64,000 nucleotides of DNA. Origin: Bacillus pumilus. Its GTDB lineage: Bacteria; Bacillota; Bacilli; Bacillales; Bacillaceae. Where the stretch lies: positions 3,100,001 to 3,164,000 of the forward strand of contig NZ_LT906438.1 of the NCBI RefSeq assembly GCF_900186955.1. Direction: 5' to 3'. Positions 16,991-25,366 of this stretch are shown in pieces (the first letter of the stretch is position 1; each line of letters opens with the position of its first letter). The position numbers and the translations under genes were made by a program. Below the pieces are notes generated by a model. The model did not search any database, was not told the DNA's origin, and saw only the letters and a program-made list of their open reading frames with translations.

Positions 16991-18427
16991 TCATGTGATT
17001 TTACTTTGATGATGGAGCTGCTTTGCCCGGTCAAATTGAAAATATTGCTTGGCATTTTCATAGCTGATTCCTTTCACGATCTCCCCTAACAGCTCAAGGT
17101 CATAGGGGACTTCTCCTTTTTCTACCCAATCCCCGATGATATCACAAAGCAGTCTTCGGAAATATTCATGCCTTGTATAGGACAAAAAGCTTCGTGAATC
17201 TGTCAGCATCCCGATAAAACGGCTGATCAGTCCGATACTGGAAAGAGCCATCATCTGCTCTGTCATTCCTTGCTTCGTATCATTAAACCACCAGGCTGTG
17301 CCGTGCTGCATCTTCCCCGGTGTCTTCCCGTCTTGAAAGCTTCCAGCCAATGTTGATATCACTACATTGTCCCTTGGATTCAAGGAATAAAGAATCGTGT
17401 TTGGCAATGCATCTTCTTGTTCTAAACGATCTAATATTCGGCAAAGCGGCTTTGCAATGTCTTCGTCATTCATCGCATCGTATCCCGTATCTGGTCCGAG
17501 CCTCTCAAACATTTTCGTATTGTTGTTTCTAAGTGCATTGATATGAAGCTGCATTGCCCAGCCACGCTCACAGTAAGCCTGACCTAGCATAATGAATGTC
17601 TCTGTTTTAAATTTGATCTTCTCTTTTTCCGTCAATGGATGACCAGACATTCTTTTATGAAAGATGGTCTCCACTTCTTCTTGTGTCGTTTCTTCATATG
17701 TCATTTCATTAATGGCATGATCTGAGATCAAGCAGCCGTGATCATGAAAAAAATCAATTCTCGCACGGAGGGCATGTAAGAAGTCTTGGTAGGATTGTAT
17801 TGGGATAGCTGAAGCCTCTGCCAGCTCATGAACATATTTTTCAAACAGATCATTCGCTATATCGAGTGCTTTATCAGGTCGAAACCCTGGAAGCACTTGT
17901 ACAGAGAATCCCTCTTCCCGCAGTTTTTGATGATATTGAAGAGAATCGACCGGATCATCTGTTGTGACAACGGTTTCAACGTTTGATTTCATGATGAAGT
18001 CTCTCGCCCCAAATCCCTCTCCTTGCAGCTTTTCATTGACTTTCTGCCAAATGATGTCTGCATTTTTTTCATTTAATAGGTCTTCGACTCCGAAATACCT
18101 TCTCAGCTCTAGATGAGTCCAGTGATAGAGCGGATTTCCTATGGTCATAGGGACGGTCTTTGCCCACGCCAAAAATTTATCATCATCAGATGCATCCCCC
18201 GTGACGTGCGTTTCAGGGATGCCGTTTGCTCTCATGGCACGCCATTTGTAATGATCTCCATAAAGCCATGCCTCGGTGATATTTCGGAAGGTTTTATTTT
18301 CATAGATGTCTTTAGGACTTAAATGACAATGGTAATCTATGATTGGAAGGTCCTTTGCAAACTCATGGTATAACTTTTCCGCCGTTGGACTGTTTAGTAA
18401 AAACTGCTCATCTAAAAAGGCTTTCAT
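16991..18427 (-). CDS. uxaC: Uronate isomerase (glucuronate/galacturonate isomerase)
   Basis: 478-residue amidohydrolase-fold isomerase converting galacturonate to tagaturonate and glucuronate to fructuronate. The metal-binding DYHCHLSPKDI motif is near residue 32, with TTDDPVDSL and the late block LTDSRSFLSYTRHEYFRR. The ATG at 18427 has a GGGGGA SD; a TTG lies directly upstream. It is the first gene of the operon. No exuT-type transporter gene is found in this window. Confidence 0.95.
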   Translation of the reverse strand: MKAFLDEQFLLNSPTAEKLYHEFAKDLPIIDYHCHLSPKDIYENKTFRNITEAWLYGDHYKWRAMRANGIPETHVTGDASDDDKFLAWAKTVPMTIGNPLYHWTHLELRRYFGVEDLLNEKNADIIWQKVNEKLQGEGFGARDFIMKSNVETVVTTDDPVDSLQYHQKLREEGFSVQVLPGFRPDKALDIANDLFEKYVHELAEASAIPIQSYQDFLHALRARIDFFHDHGCLISDHAINEMTYEETTQEEVETIFHKRMSGHPLTEKEKIKFKTETFIMLGQAYCERGWAMQLHINALRNNNTKMFERLGPDTGYDAMNDEDIAKPLCRILDRLEQEDALPNTILYSLNPRDNVVISTLAGSFQDGKTPGKMQHGTAWWFNDTKQGMTEQMMALSSIGLISRFIGMLTDSRSFLSYTRHEYFRRLLCDIIGDWVEKGEVPYDLELLGEIVKGISYENAKQYFQFDRAKQLHHQSKIT

Positions 18428-18463
18428 CAAATTCCCCCATCCCTCTTATCGTATGAAATTATT

Positions 18464-18500
18464 TTGTTCACGTTAACAATTTAATTGTAATCGTTTACAA
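18464..18500 (-). promoter_or_regulatory. Tandem LacI-type operators upstream of uxaC
   Basis: Two related 16-bp palindromes, TTGTTCACGTTAACAA (18464-18479) and TTGTAATCGTTTACAA (18485-18500), lie with centres 21 bp apart, i.e. two helical turns. Both have the central CG and TTGT..ACAA arms of LacI/GalR-family sites. The likely binder is the regulator encoded in the operon; CcpA could also use such sites. Confidence 0.75.
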
Positions 18501-18523
18501 AGTTGATTTCAATCCTAAAACAG

Positions 18524-18562
18524 GAAAAAACGATCTCCTTTTGAAAGGAAAATCGTTTTTTG
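18524..18562 (-). terminator. Terminator after the yvrHG-like genes
   Basis: Hairpin with arms AAAACGAT/ATCGTTTT and an inner TCCTTTTGAAAGGA stem between the kinase stop and the uxaC promoter. T runs on both sides allow termination in both directions. Confidence 0.75.
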
Positions 18563-18563
18563 G

Positions 18564-20318
18564 CTATTTTACAGGAGGTGATTTTTTTAGGATAATCGCA
18601 ATAGTTGTTCCAGCACCTTGTTCACTTTCCACTTGAATATCACCGTCATGCAGCAAGACAAGCTCTTTTGCAATCGCGAGCCCGAGTCCTGTTCCATTCG
18701 TTGGATCGTTCGTATTTGTCCCTCTATAGTAGCGGTTAAATAAGTGATCGACCGTTTCTTGTGCCATTCCGCATCCGTTGTCTTTCATTTCGATCCGAAC
18801 TTCCTCATTTGTTTCAGATAAGGTAGCTGTAATATGAGTTCCTTTTTGGTTATGCTTGACTGCATTCGCTAGCAGGTTCTCAATCACTCGTCTGAACCAG
18901 GCTTTGTCGATCTCAAACATGACACCATCAGTTTGATCTTCGAAGGAGGAAGGGAAATCTTCTGAAAATGAGCTCCTTGAAAACTCGTCCATAATGGATG
19001 CTAAGAATTCACCAAGCTCGACAGGCTTTCGATTAATAGGCAATGCGCCATTTTTTAGTCGATAAGTGAGGTTTAAATCTTCAATCAAGGTCGACATGTA
19101 TTCTGATTTCTCACGAATCACCTGTCCCATTTCCATGACTTCTTCCTTGGACCATTGATATTGATCAGATTCAAGCATGAGCCCGTAGCCATAAATCGTA
19201 CTAAGGGGTGTTTTCAAATCATGTGACAATCCTGCAATCCATTCTTCCCTTGTGGTTTGAATTTTTCTTCGGTTTGCTTCATTCTCTTTTAATGTAAGCG
19301 TGAGCTGATCCATTGTTTTTAGGATATCCTCAAATAATCGGTATTCCCGCTTAATACGACCTTTTTTATTTTTACTGATTGGAATTCCTTTTCTATTTGT
19401 TGGTTCCTGTAATTTATTTCTAGATAAGAAAATCAGCCAGCGGATAATGTGATAGATTGGCAGACCATAGCGATACGAGTACCATATTGTCATGACGATA
19501 ATAATCGTAAGCGCAAGACCTGCAATTAAGATGGTTGTATATTGATTTAAAGCATCTGTTTCTTTATCGTATAATCCATCTGGGCTGTATACTTTATTTG
19601 GTACAGAAATAATGATATACAGGTTTTTATTCACTCTGATATAAGACAGGTCACTTCTAAACTCCCAAGGCTTTGATTGATACTTGAGCAGTTCAACATC
19701 TGTTACCTCATGTTTCAAATTGGTATTAGCTCGAATACCTTGTAAATATTTCCCTTCATCATTGAACAGATGCACTGATCCATTCATTCTCTTCAAGAAT
19801 TCTTTCGTTTCAACCGAATATTGAGATAATGCAGCCAAGTCTTTCTCGTGCTGCTTCAGATAATTGGCGACCTTTGTGCTGTTTGTTTTGAACCCGTATA
19901 GCACGATAAAGCTTTTTTGATCAATTTCAATTGGCCAGAAGTACATCTTGTAATCTTTATATTGCCTTTTTTCAAAGATCTTGATCATTTCATCCTTTTG
20001 ATAGGAAGTTGGAATGGACTTAGGGCGGTGATAGCTATAGACGTTATCCTTTTTTGAATCAATGACTTGCAGCCAGCCGTCTCGTTTTCTCACTGCTTGT
20101 TTCAGCTGATCATCGGCTTCCATTTTTCCATCCTCATTAAAATAAAGCCAGCTCATGAGTGTATCTCCATCAGCTTTTGTTAAACCGGTTTCAGCCATGT
20201 TCTCATAGTATTTTTTTAAATATAAATTATCAGAGAACGTATTTCCGATGATCAAAATGGCAATCACAATAAACATTTGTCCGACAAAGTGAAAGAAGAG
20301 TTTTGCTCGTAGATTCAT
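18564..20318 (-). CDS. yvrG: Two-component sensor histidine kinase, YvrG-like
   Basis: 584-residue membrane kinase: TM1 (about 8-26), a long extracytoplasmic sensor domain (about 30-258), TM2 (about 261-282), a linker, the HisKA H-box EEWIAGLSHDLKTPLSTIYGYG with phospho-accepting His366, and a HATPase domain with N-box (NLLANAVKHN), G1 (DNGCGM) and G2 (GTGLGLAIAKEL). Size, position next to the fhu genes and the RR partner match YvrG of B. subtilis, which with YvrHb controls cell-surface genes. It follows the RR gene by three bases. Confidence 0.85.
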   Translation of the reverse strand: MNLRAKLFFHFVGQMFIVIAILIIGNTFSDNLYLKKYYENMAETGLTKADGDTLMSWLYFNEDGKMEADDQLKQAVRKRDGWLQVIDSKKDNVYSYHRPKSIPTSYQKDEMIKIFEKRQYKDYKMYFWPIEIDQKSFIVLYGFKTNSTKVANYLKQHEKDLAALSQYSVETKEFLKRMNGSVHLFNDEGKYLQGIRANTNLKHEVTDVELLKYQSKPWEFRSDLSYIRVNKNLYIIISVPNKVYSPDGLYDKETDALNQYTTILIAGLALTIIIVMTIWYSYRYGLPIYHIIRWLIFLSRNKLQEPTNRKGIPISKNKKGRIKREYRLFEDILKTMDQLTLTLKENEANRRKIQTTREEWIAGLSHDLKTPLSTIYGYGLMLESDQYQWSKEEVMEMGQVIREKSEYMSTLIEDLNLTYRLKNGALPINRKPVELGEFLASIMDEFSRSSFSEDFPSSFEDQTDGVMFEIDKAWFRRVIENLLANAVKHNQKGTHITATLSETNEEVRIEMKDNGCGMAQETVDHLFNRYYRGTNTNDPTNGTGLGLAIAKELVLLHDGDIQVESEQGAGTTIAIILKKSPPVK

Positions 20319-20321
20319 AAA

Positions 20322-21044
20322 TTATTTAAAAACCTTTGCTGGGTGCGGTATAAATTTATAGCCCATACCACGGATCGTCACAATATATTCTGGCTGACTC
20401 GGATCTAACTCAATCTTTTCTCTCAGCTTTCGGATATGAACCATCACGGTGTTGTTATCACCATATGATGGGACGCCCCATACTTTCTCATAGATTTGAT
20501 CTTTTGAAAGAACCACATTCGGATGATCACAAAAGTACTTCAGCAAGGAGAGAAGCTGAGCTGAGCATGCAGTCACCTCTCCTCTTACTTTCAATTCGGC
20601 TGAATGAGGATGATAGGAGAAATGGGCATATTCGTATTGACTTTGAGCCTCATCGTGGTCTTCCTTTAAAGAGATATATGTTCGGTTTAAGTGAGCCTTA
20701 ATTCTAGCCACTAGCTCTAGCGGGTTAAATGGCTTTGTGATGTAATCATCTGCTCCTTGAGCAAAGCCGGTCAGTTTATCTACATCAGACGTTCTTGCGG
20801 TTAAATAGAAAATGGGCGCTTTCGTATATTTTCTCATTTCAGGAAGAACATCAAAACCAGACTTACCGGGCATCATCACGTCTAGAAGTAAGAGGTGGAT
20901 GTCCTCGTTTTTGACAATATCTAATGCTTCATCTGCATGGTAGGCTTTATATATATGCTTGAATCCTTCTTTTTTTAATACGCGTTCAACCATTTTGACA
21001 ATTGCTTTTTCGTCATCTGCAATCAATATTTTTGCTGTTTCCAC
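20322..21044 (-). CDS. yvrH: OmpR/PhoB-family response regulator, YvrH-like
   Basis: 240 residues: receiver domain with acidic pocket (ILIADDEKA), phospho-acceptor Asp55 (LLLLDVMMPGKSG), switch Thr (FYLTARTS) and Lys (DDYITKPFNPLEL), then a winged-helix output domain ending VWGVPSYGDNNTVMVHIRKLREKIE...IVTIRGMGYKFIP. First gene of the pair; partner of the kinase directly downstream. The name rests on synteny with B. subtilis yvrGH next to fhuC. Confidence 0.87.
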   Translation of the reverse strand: METAKILIADDEKAIVKMVERVLKKEGFKHIYKAYHADEALDIVKNEDIHLLLLDVMMPGKSGFDVLPEMRKYTKAPIFYLTARTSDVDKLTGFAQGADDYITKPFNPLELVARIKAHLNRTYISLKEDHDEAQSQYEYAHFSYHPHSAELKVRGEVTACSAQLLSLLKYFCDHPNVVLSKDQIYEKVWGVPSYGDNNTVMVHIRKLREKIELDPSQPEYIVTIRGMGYKFIPHPAKVFK

Positions 21045-21180
21045 GCATCTCTTTCCTTTCTAGCTATGATCTCTAACCGTATATTACCATTGTCTAAAGT
21101 AAAAAAGTACCTCTTTTCTGCATAAAAGCGAAAAAATATCAACTGGAGAAAATGGCAGCACTAGGAAGTTTCAGAGACGC

Positions 21181-21210
21181 AAAAAAACTCGGCTATTCCA
21201 CCGAGTTCCT
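21181..21210 (-). terminator. Terminator of fhuBGC
   Basis: Minus-strand stem AACTCGG/CCGAGTT followed by TTTTTTT, directly past the fhuC stop. Confidence 0.85.
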
Positions 21211-21220
21211 TTTACTTCTA

Positions 21221-22036
21221 TTATCCGTTCACAGCTTCTAGCTTTCTTTCATGATTCATTAAGTCATATGTTAAACAGATCGGCTTATTCGTTCTAGGGT
21301 CAAGTACGATTTCTGCATCAATGTGGAATACCTGACCAAGCACCTCTTTGGTCATGACCTCATGAGGCGACCCATCTTTGATAACTTTTCCTTGATTGAG
21401 GGCAATCATGTAATGAGAAAAACGTGCCGCATGATTCAAATCATGAATGACCATCAACACAGTTCGTCCCTGCTCTCTGTTTAACCGTTCTAACAGCTGA
21501 AGAATTTCGAGCTGATGTGCAAGGTCCAAATACGTCGTCGGCTCATCCAATAGAAGCAGTTCTGTTTCCTGGGCAAGTGCCATCGCAATCCATACACGCT
21601 GACGCTGTCCACCAGAAAGTGCTTCAATTGGCCGGTCATGAAAAGCAATCATACCCGTTTCTTCAAGTGCCCATCTGATGATTCGTTTATCTTCATTTGA
21701 TAAGCGTCCAAATCCATTTTGATGCGGGAATCGTCCATATGACACAAGCTCATAGACTGTCAGCCCGCTTGGTGCTTCGGGAGTCTGCGGTAAGATCGCC
21801 ATTTGTTTTGAAATTTCTTTTGTTGGCGTTTGATGGATGGCCTGGCCATTTAAGTAAACAGCTCCTTGACTGGACTTCATGATACGGGACATTGTTTTTA
21901 AAATCGTTGATTTCCCGCACCCATTCGGTCCAATCAATGTCGTCACCTTGCCTTTTGGGATACTGATATTTAAATCGTCTACAATCAAACGGTCATTATA
22001 GCCAATACAAAGCTTTTCTGTTTCGAGCGATTTCAT
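21221..22036 (-). CDS. fhuC: Ferrichrome ABC transporter ATPase
   Basis: 271-residue ABC ATPase: Walker A GPNGCGKST, Q-loop LPQTPEAPSGLTV, signature LSGGQRQRVWIAMALAQ, Walker B LLLLDEPTTYLDLAHQ and switch His (VIHDLNHA). The whole sequence matches my recollection of B. subtilis FhuC, including the end RTNKPICLTYDLM. It is the last gene of the Fur-controlled fhuB-fhuG-fhuC operon. FhuC ATPases often also serve other hydroxamate-binding proteins. Confidence 0.94.
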   Translation of the reverse strand: MKSLETEKLCIGYNDRLIVDDLNISIPKGKVTTLIGPNGCGKSTILKTMSRIMKSSQGAVYLNGQAIHQTPTKEISKQMAILPQTPEAPSGLTVYELVSYGRFPHQNGFGRLSNEDKRIIRWALEETGMIAFHDRPIEALSGGQRQRVWIAMALAQETELLLLDEPTTYLDLAHQLEILQLLERLNREQGRTVLMVIHDLNHAARFSHYMIALNQGKVIKDGSPHEVMTKEVLGQVFHIDAEIVLDPRTNKPICLTYDLMNHERKLEAVNG

Positions 22037-22057
22037 ATGTTGTACTCTCCTTCCTTC

Positions 22058-23080
22058 TTAGTTCGTTTTCATCAATAAGTAAATGAAGTAAGGTGCGCCT
22101 AAAGCCGAAACGACAAGACCAACTGGCACCTCTGATGGTGCAAGTATGACGCGGCCAAGTGTATCTGCCAGTAATAATAACAATGCGCCAATCAACGCGG
22201 AGGCTGGTATCATTCCTTGATGCTTTGGTCCAACAAGCTTTCTCGCCAAGTGCGGTGCGGCTAACCCTAAGAACGAGATACTACCTGCAACAGCGACACT
22301 AGCACCTGCTAATGCAACAGCAATCAGCATAAAAAAGCTTCTTTCTTTATGAACTGAAATCCCTAATGCATAGGACAGCTGGTCACCTAAATTCATGATA
22401 TTTAAGTAACGTGCTCTCACAAACGCTAACACAAGGAAAATAAGCATCCATGGCAGAACTGATAGGACATACGTCCAGCTCGATCCCCAAATGCTTCCTG
22501 ATAACCACACGATGGCTTGGTTAAAATCATTTGGGCTCATTTTTAATTGAATCACCACAATCGCTGCTGAAAATGCAGCATTGACGCCAATACCAGTTAA
22601 GATCAAACGAACAGGTGTGATGCCCTTTTTCCACGCTAACACATAGATGAGAAATGCAGCAAAGCCTGCACCTACAAAAGCGAAGAGCGGCAGTACAAAA
22701 ATCGTAAAATCACCTAGGTTTGACATCGTACCTTGGAAAGCAAAAATAAACAAAACCACTGCAAAACCTGCGCCCGCATTGACACCAAGAATGCCTGGAT
22801 CGGCTAAACCGTTTTGAGAAACACCTTGCCAAATCGCTCCTGATACAGCGATAGAAGCGCCAACAAGTAAAGCGATGACCATTCTTGGAAGTCTGAACTC
22901 GAATAATACAAGCTCATCCATTTCACTTCCGAATCCAAAAAATGTTTTCAATGTATCCATCGGAGAAATGCGAATTTCTCCGGTATTTAAACTAATAAGG
23001 AACACAGCCACAATCGCCAAAAAGATCATGAGCATCGTTCGTTTGTATTTCTTTTTCTTTGCCTGCTGCACCATTTCCAT
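22058..23080 (-). CDS. fhuG: Ferrichrome ABC transporter permease FhuG
   Basis: 340-residue FecCD-family permease with about nine to ten membrane segments, with RLPRMVIALLVGASIAVSGAIWQGVSQNGLADPGILGVNAGAG and the late AVAGSISFLGLAAPHLARKLVG block that contacts the ATPase. Its ATG directly follows the fhuB stop codon (TAGATG) and has a GGAG SD inside fhuB. Confidence 0.93.
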   Translation of the reverse strand: MEMVQQAKKKKYKRTMLMIFLAIVAVFLISLNTGEIRISPMDTLKTFFGFGSEMDELVLFEFRLPRMVIALLVGASIAVSGAIWQGVSQNGLADPGILGVNAGAGFAVVLFIFAFQGTMSNLGDFTIFVLPLFAFVGAGFAAFLIYVLAWKKGITPVRLILTGIGVNAAFSAAIVVIQLKMSPNDFNQAIVWLSGSIWGSSWTYVLSVLPWMLIFLVLAFVRARYLNIMNLGDQLSYALGISVHKERSFFMLIAVALAGASVAVAGSISFLGLAAPHLARKLVGPKHQGMIPASALIGALLLLLADTLGRVILAPSEVPVGLVVSALGAPYFIYLLMKTN

Positions 23081-24133
23081 CTAAATCCCGCTCCTTTCAC
23101 GTCTAGCTAAATATAAGAAGAAAGGAACGCCTATAATTGCAGTAATGGCACCGACTGGCGTTTCAAATGGGGCATTGACCAGCCTTGCAGCAATGTCTGC
23201 ATAAATTAACAGAACCGCCCCTAAAATAGCTGAGCATGGGATAATCCATCGATAGTCAACTCCGACCAAGAAACGAGTGACATGAGGAATCACAAGCCCG
23301 ATAAAGCCAATAGAACCGGCCACTGAGACAGCAGCACCTGTTAGAAGAATGACGACCAATATTCCAAGTACCTTGACAGTTTTCGTGTACTGTCCAAGCC
23401 CTTTTGCCAATTCATCACCTAAGCTGAGAACAGTGATCGAGCGGGCAAGAATCATTGCGATGATCAGCCCCGCAACCGCAACTGGAATGATGACCTTAAT
23501 ATTGCTCCAATTCACACCAGCCACGCCGCCAGCATACCAAAAGCTCATGTCTTGAGCGACGTCAAACCGGATGGCAATTGCTGAGGAGATGGAGCTTAAA
23601 AGTGCCCCAACTGCCGTACCAGCTAGTGCGAGCTTCACTGGGGTCAATCCACCTTTTGAAAGAGTACCGACACCAAACACAATAGAGGCAGCGAGTGCCG
23701 CACCAACAAATGACCAAAGAATTAATGTAAAAGAAGATTGCCCTGGGAAAAAAGCAAACGCAATAGCAATCGCAAATGCAGAGCCATTTGTCACACCCAT
23801 AATTTCAGGAGACGCAAGCGCATTTCTTGTCATGCCTTGCATAATAGCCCCCGATACAGCTAAAAAGGCACCAACGAGTGCAGCCCCAACTGTACGCGGC
23901 AACCTCAATTCCCGGATGATTTGATGTGATGTTTGTTGTGGATCAAAATGAAAAATGGCTTCCCACACAGTGTGCAAATGAATGTTTGCCGCTCCTAATG
24001 ATACCGATAAAAAAAGACCAAATGCTAAAGCGATGATTCCTATGATGACAACAGCTGCTGTTCCAAAGGGCTTTGTGACAATATCCATTGCATCGTCTTT
24101 GGTCGGCAGCTGTTTATTCGATTGTGAGCCCAA
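23081..24133 (-). CDS. fhuB: Ferrichrome ABC transporter permease FhuB
   Basis: 350-residue FecCD-family permease with RLPRTVGAALVGAFLAVSGAIMQGMTRNALASPEIMGVTNGS and VSVAGSIGFIGLVIPHVTRFLVG. It starts with TTG at 24133 behind AAGGAAGAG; no ATG fits better. It is somewhat shorter than the 384 aa I recall for B. subtilis FhuB, at the variable N-terminus. First gene of the operon, divergent from fhuD. Confidence 0.93.
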   Translation of the reverse strand: MGSQSNKQLPTKDDAMDIVTKPFGTAAVVIIGIIALAFGLFLSVSLGAANIHLHTVWEAIFHFDPQQTSHQIIRELRLPRTVGAALVGAFLAVSGAIMQGMTRNALASPEIMGVTNGSAFAIAIAFAFFPGQSSFTLILWSFVGAALAASIVFGVGTLSKGGLTPVKLALAGTAVGALLSSISSAIAIRFDVAQDMSFWYAGGVAGVNWSNIKVIIPVAVAGLIIAMILARSITVLSLGDELAKGLGQYTKTVKVLGILVVILLTGAAVSVAGSIGFIGLVIPHVTRFLVGVDYRWIIPCSAILGAVLLIYADIAARLVNAPFETPVGAITAIIGVPFFLYLARRERSGI

Positions 24134-24175
24134 AACCAGTCTCTTCCTTTCCGTTCAAATCTATTCCTCATTAGT

Positions 24176-24207
24176 GATAATGATTATCAATCTCGAAGTC
24201 TAGTATA
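24176..24207 (-). promoter_or_regulatory. fhuB promoter -10 and Fur box
   Basis: Fur box GATAATGATTATCAATCTC (24176-24194) matches 17 of 19 consensus positions. It lies just below a minus-strand -10 TATACT (24202-24207), so it covers the fhuBGC start site. Confidence 0.88.
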
Positions 24208-24338
24208 TCACTTTCTTTTCTTTTTGAAATCATTGTTCTGAACATTTTCTTTATTTTCATCAAAAAACCGTGAGAAATGTACCATTTTTCTTTAGGCCCT
24301 AAAATAGCCGATGCATTTTTCAGCCCTTCATGTTACGA

Positions 24339-24364
24339 TACAATTGAAATTGAGAATCATTATC
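24339..24364 (+). promoter_or_regulatory. fhuD promoter -10 and Fur box
   Basis: -10 TACAAT (24339-24344) followed at once by GAAATTGAGAATCATTATC (24346-24364), which matches 15 of 19 Fur-box positions with a perfect right half. fhuD and fhuBGC thus have separate Fur sites in a gap of about 260 bp. Confidence 0.8.
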
Positions 24365-24392
24365 ACAATAAAGTGAATAGGAGAGAATTTTT

Positions 24393-25331
24393 GTGAAAAA
24401 ACGATCTGGATTTCTTTTGATTTCCTTAGCCATTCTTATGCTGTTTACAGCTGCTTGCGGCAGCACTTCAAATAAAAAACCTGGCGCCAACCAGAATGAC
24501 ACAATCACTTATCAAGATGTCAAAGGTGAAGTCAAACTCCCTAAAGATCCAAAACGAATTGTGCTTCTGGCAGAAAGCTACTATGGAGACCTCGTGACAC
24601 TTGACAAGACGCCAATTGCTGCAACGGCACCCATCTTTAAAAACCCTTTCTATAAAGGCAAAACGGATGGTGTCAAAAACCTTGGAACATCCCCTTCTGT
24701 CGAAAAGGTCGCCGCTTTGAAGCCAGATATGATTATTGCTTGGGGAGAAGACGAGAAATTTGATCAATACAAAAAAATTGCGCCAACCGTTGCCATTAAA
24801 TACAATCAATATTCCTTTAAAGATCAGCTGAAAGAATTCGGTAAAATGACAGGTACACCGAAAAAAGCAGCAGAATGGATCACAAAATGGGATACAAAAA
24901 TAGCTGAGGTAAAGCCTAAAGTAACAAAAGCGGTCGGCAGCAAAACCGTTGCAATCGTGTCACCTTTTGATAAAGGGATCTATATCTTTGGAAACACCTT
25001 TGCACGCGGAGGCGAAATTATTTATGATGAGCTGAAATTACGTGCGCCAAAGGCAGTTAAAAAAGATGCCATCGACAGCGGCGTGGGCTATGCAAACATT
25101 TCCCTTGAAAAGCTGCCAGAATACGCAGGCGACTATATTTTCACTAGTCCATGGAGCGGTTCAAAAAGCAAAGGAGACCAGGTGTATGAAAGCAGCATTT
25201 GGGCATCACTTCCTGCTGTACAAAATAAACACGTGTTTGAAATCGATCCTGTCGGTTACTTCTTTAATGACCCAGTGTCACTAGAAGGACAGCTTGAGTT
25301 TATTGTGGACCGTTTAACATCTGCATCATAA
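24393..25331 (+). CDS. fhuD: Ferrichrome-binding lipoprotein FhuD
   Basis: 312 residues with lipobox TAAC (Cys22) and the class III binding fold. It matches recalled B. subtilis FhuD in FKNPFYKGKTDGVKNLGTSPSVEKV, ISLEKLPEYAGDYIFTSPW and the end DPVGYFFNDPVSLEGQLEFIVDRL. The start is GTG behind AGGAGA. The divergent layout against fhuBGC is the same as in B. subtilis. It delivers hydroxamate siderophores (ferrichrome type) to FhuBGC. Confidence 0.92.
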   Translation: MKKRSGFLLISLAILMLFTAACGSTSNKKPGANQNDTITYQDVKGEVKLPKDPKRIVLLAESYYGDLVTLDKTPIAATAPIFKNPFYKGKTDGVKNLGTSPSVEKVAALKPDMIIAWGEDEKFDQYKKIAPTVAIKYNQYSFKDQLKEFGKMTGTPKKAAEWITKWDTKIAEVKPKVTKAVGSKTVAIVSPFDKGIYIFGNTFARGGEIIYDELKLRAPKAVKKDAIDSGVGYANISLEKLPEYAGDYIFTSPWSGSKSKGDQVYESSIWASLPAVQNKHVFEIDPVGYFFNDPVSLEGQLEFIVDRLTSAS

Positions 25332-25333
25332 AA

Positions 25334-25366
25334 AAACGTTTCTCCATATACGGAGAAACGTTTCCC
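25334..25366. terminator. Bidirectional terminator between fhuD and yvsH
   Basis: A perfect 12-bp stem AAACGTTTCTCC/GGAGAAACGTTT (25334-25345 with 25352-25363) between convergent genes, with an A/T tract on the fhuD side. Confidence 0.85.

Noticed and set aside
24171..24392. Reading the permease set as a ferric-citrate or schizokinen (Yfi/Yfm) system
   Set aside because: The binding protein and ATPase match recalled FhuD and FhuC along their length, and the divergent layout is that of fhuD/fhuBGC.
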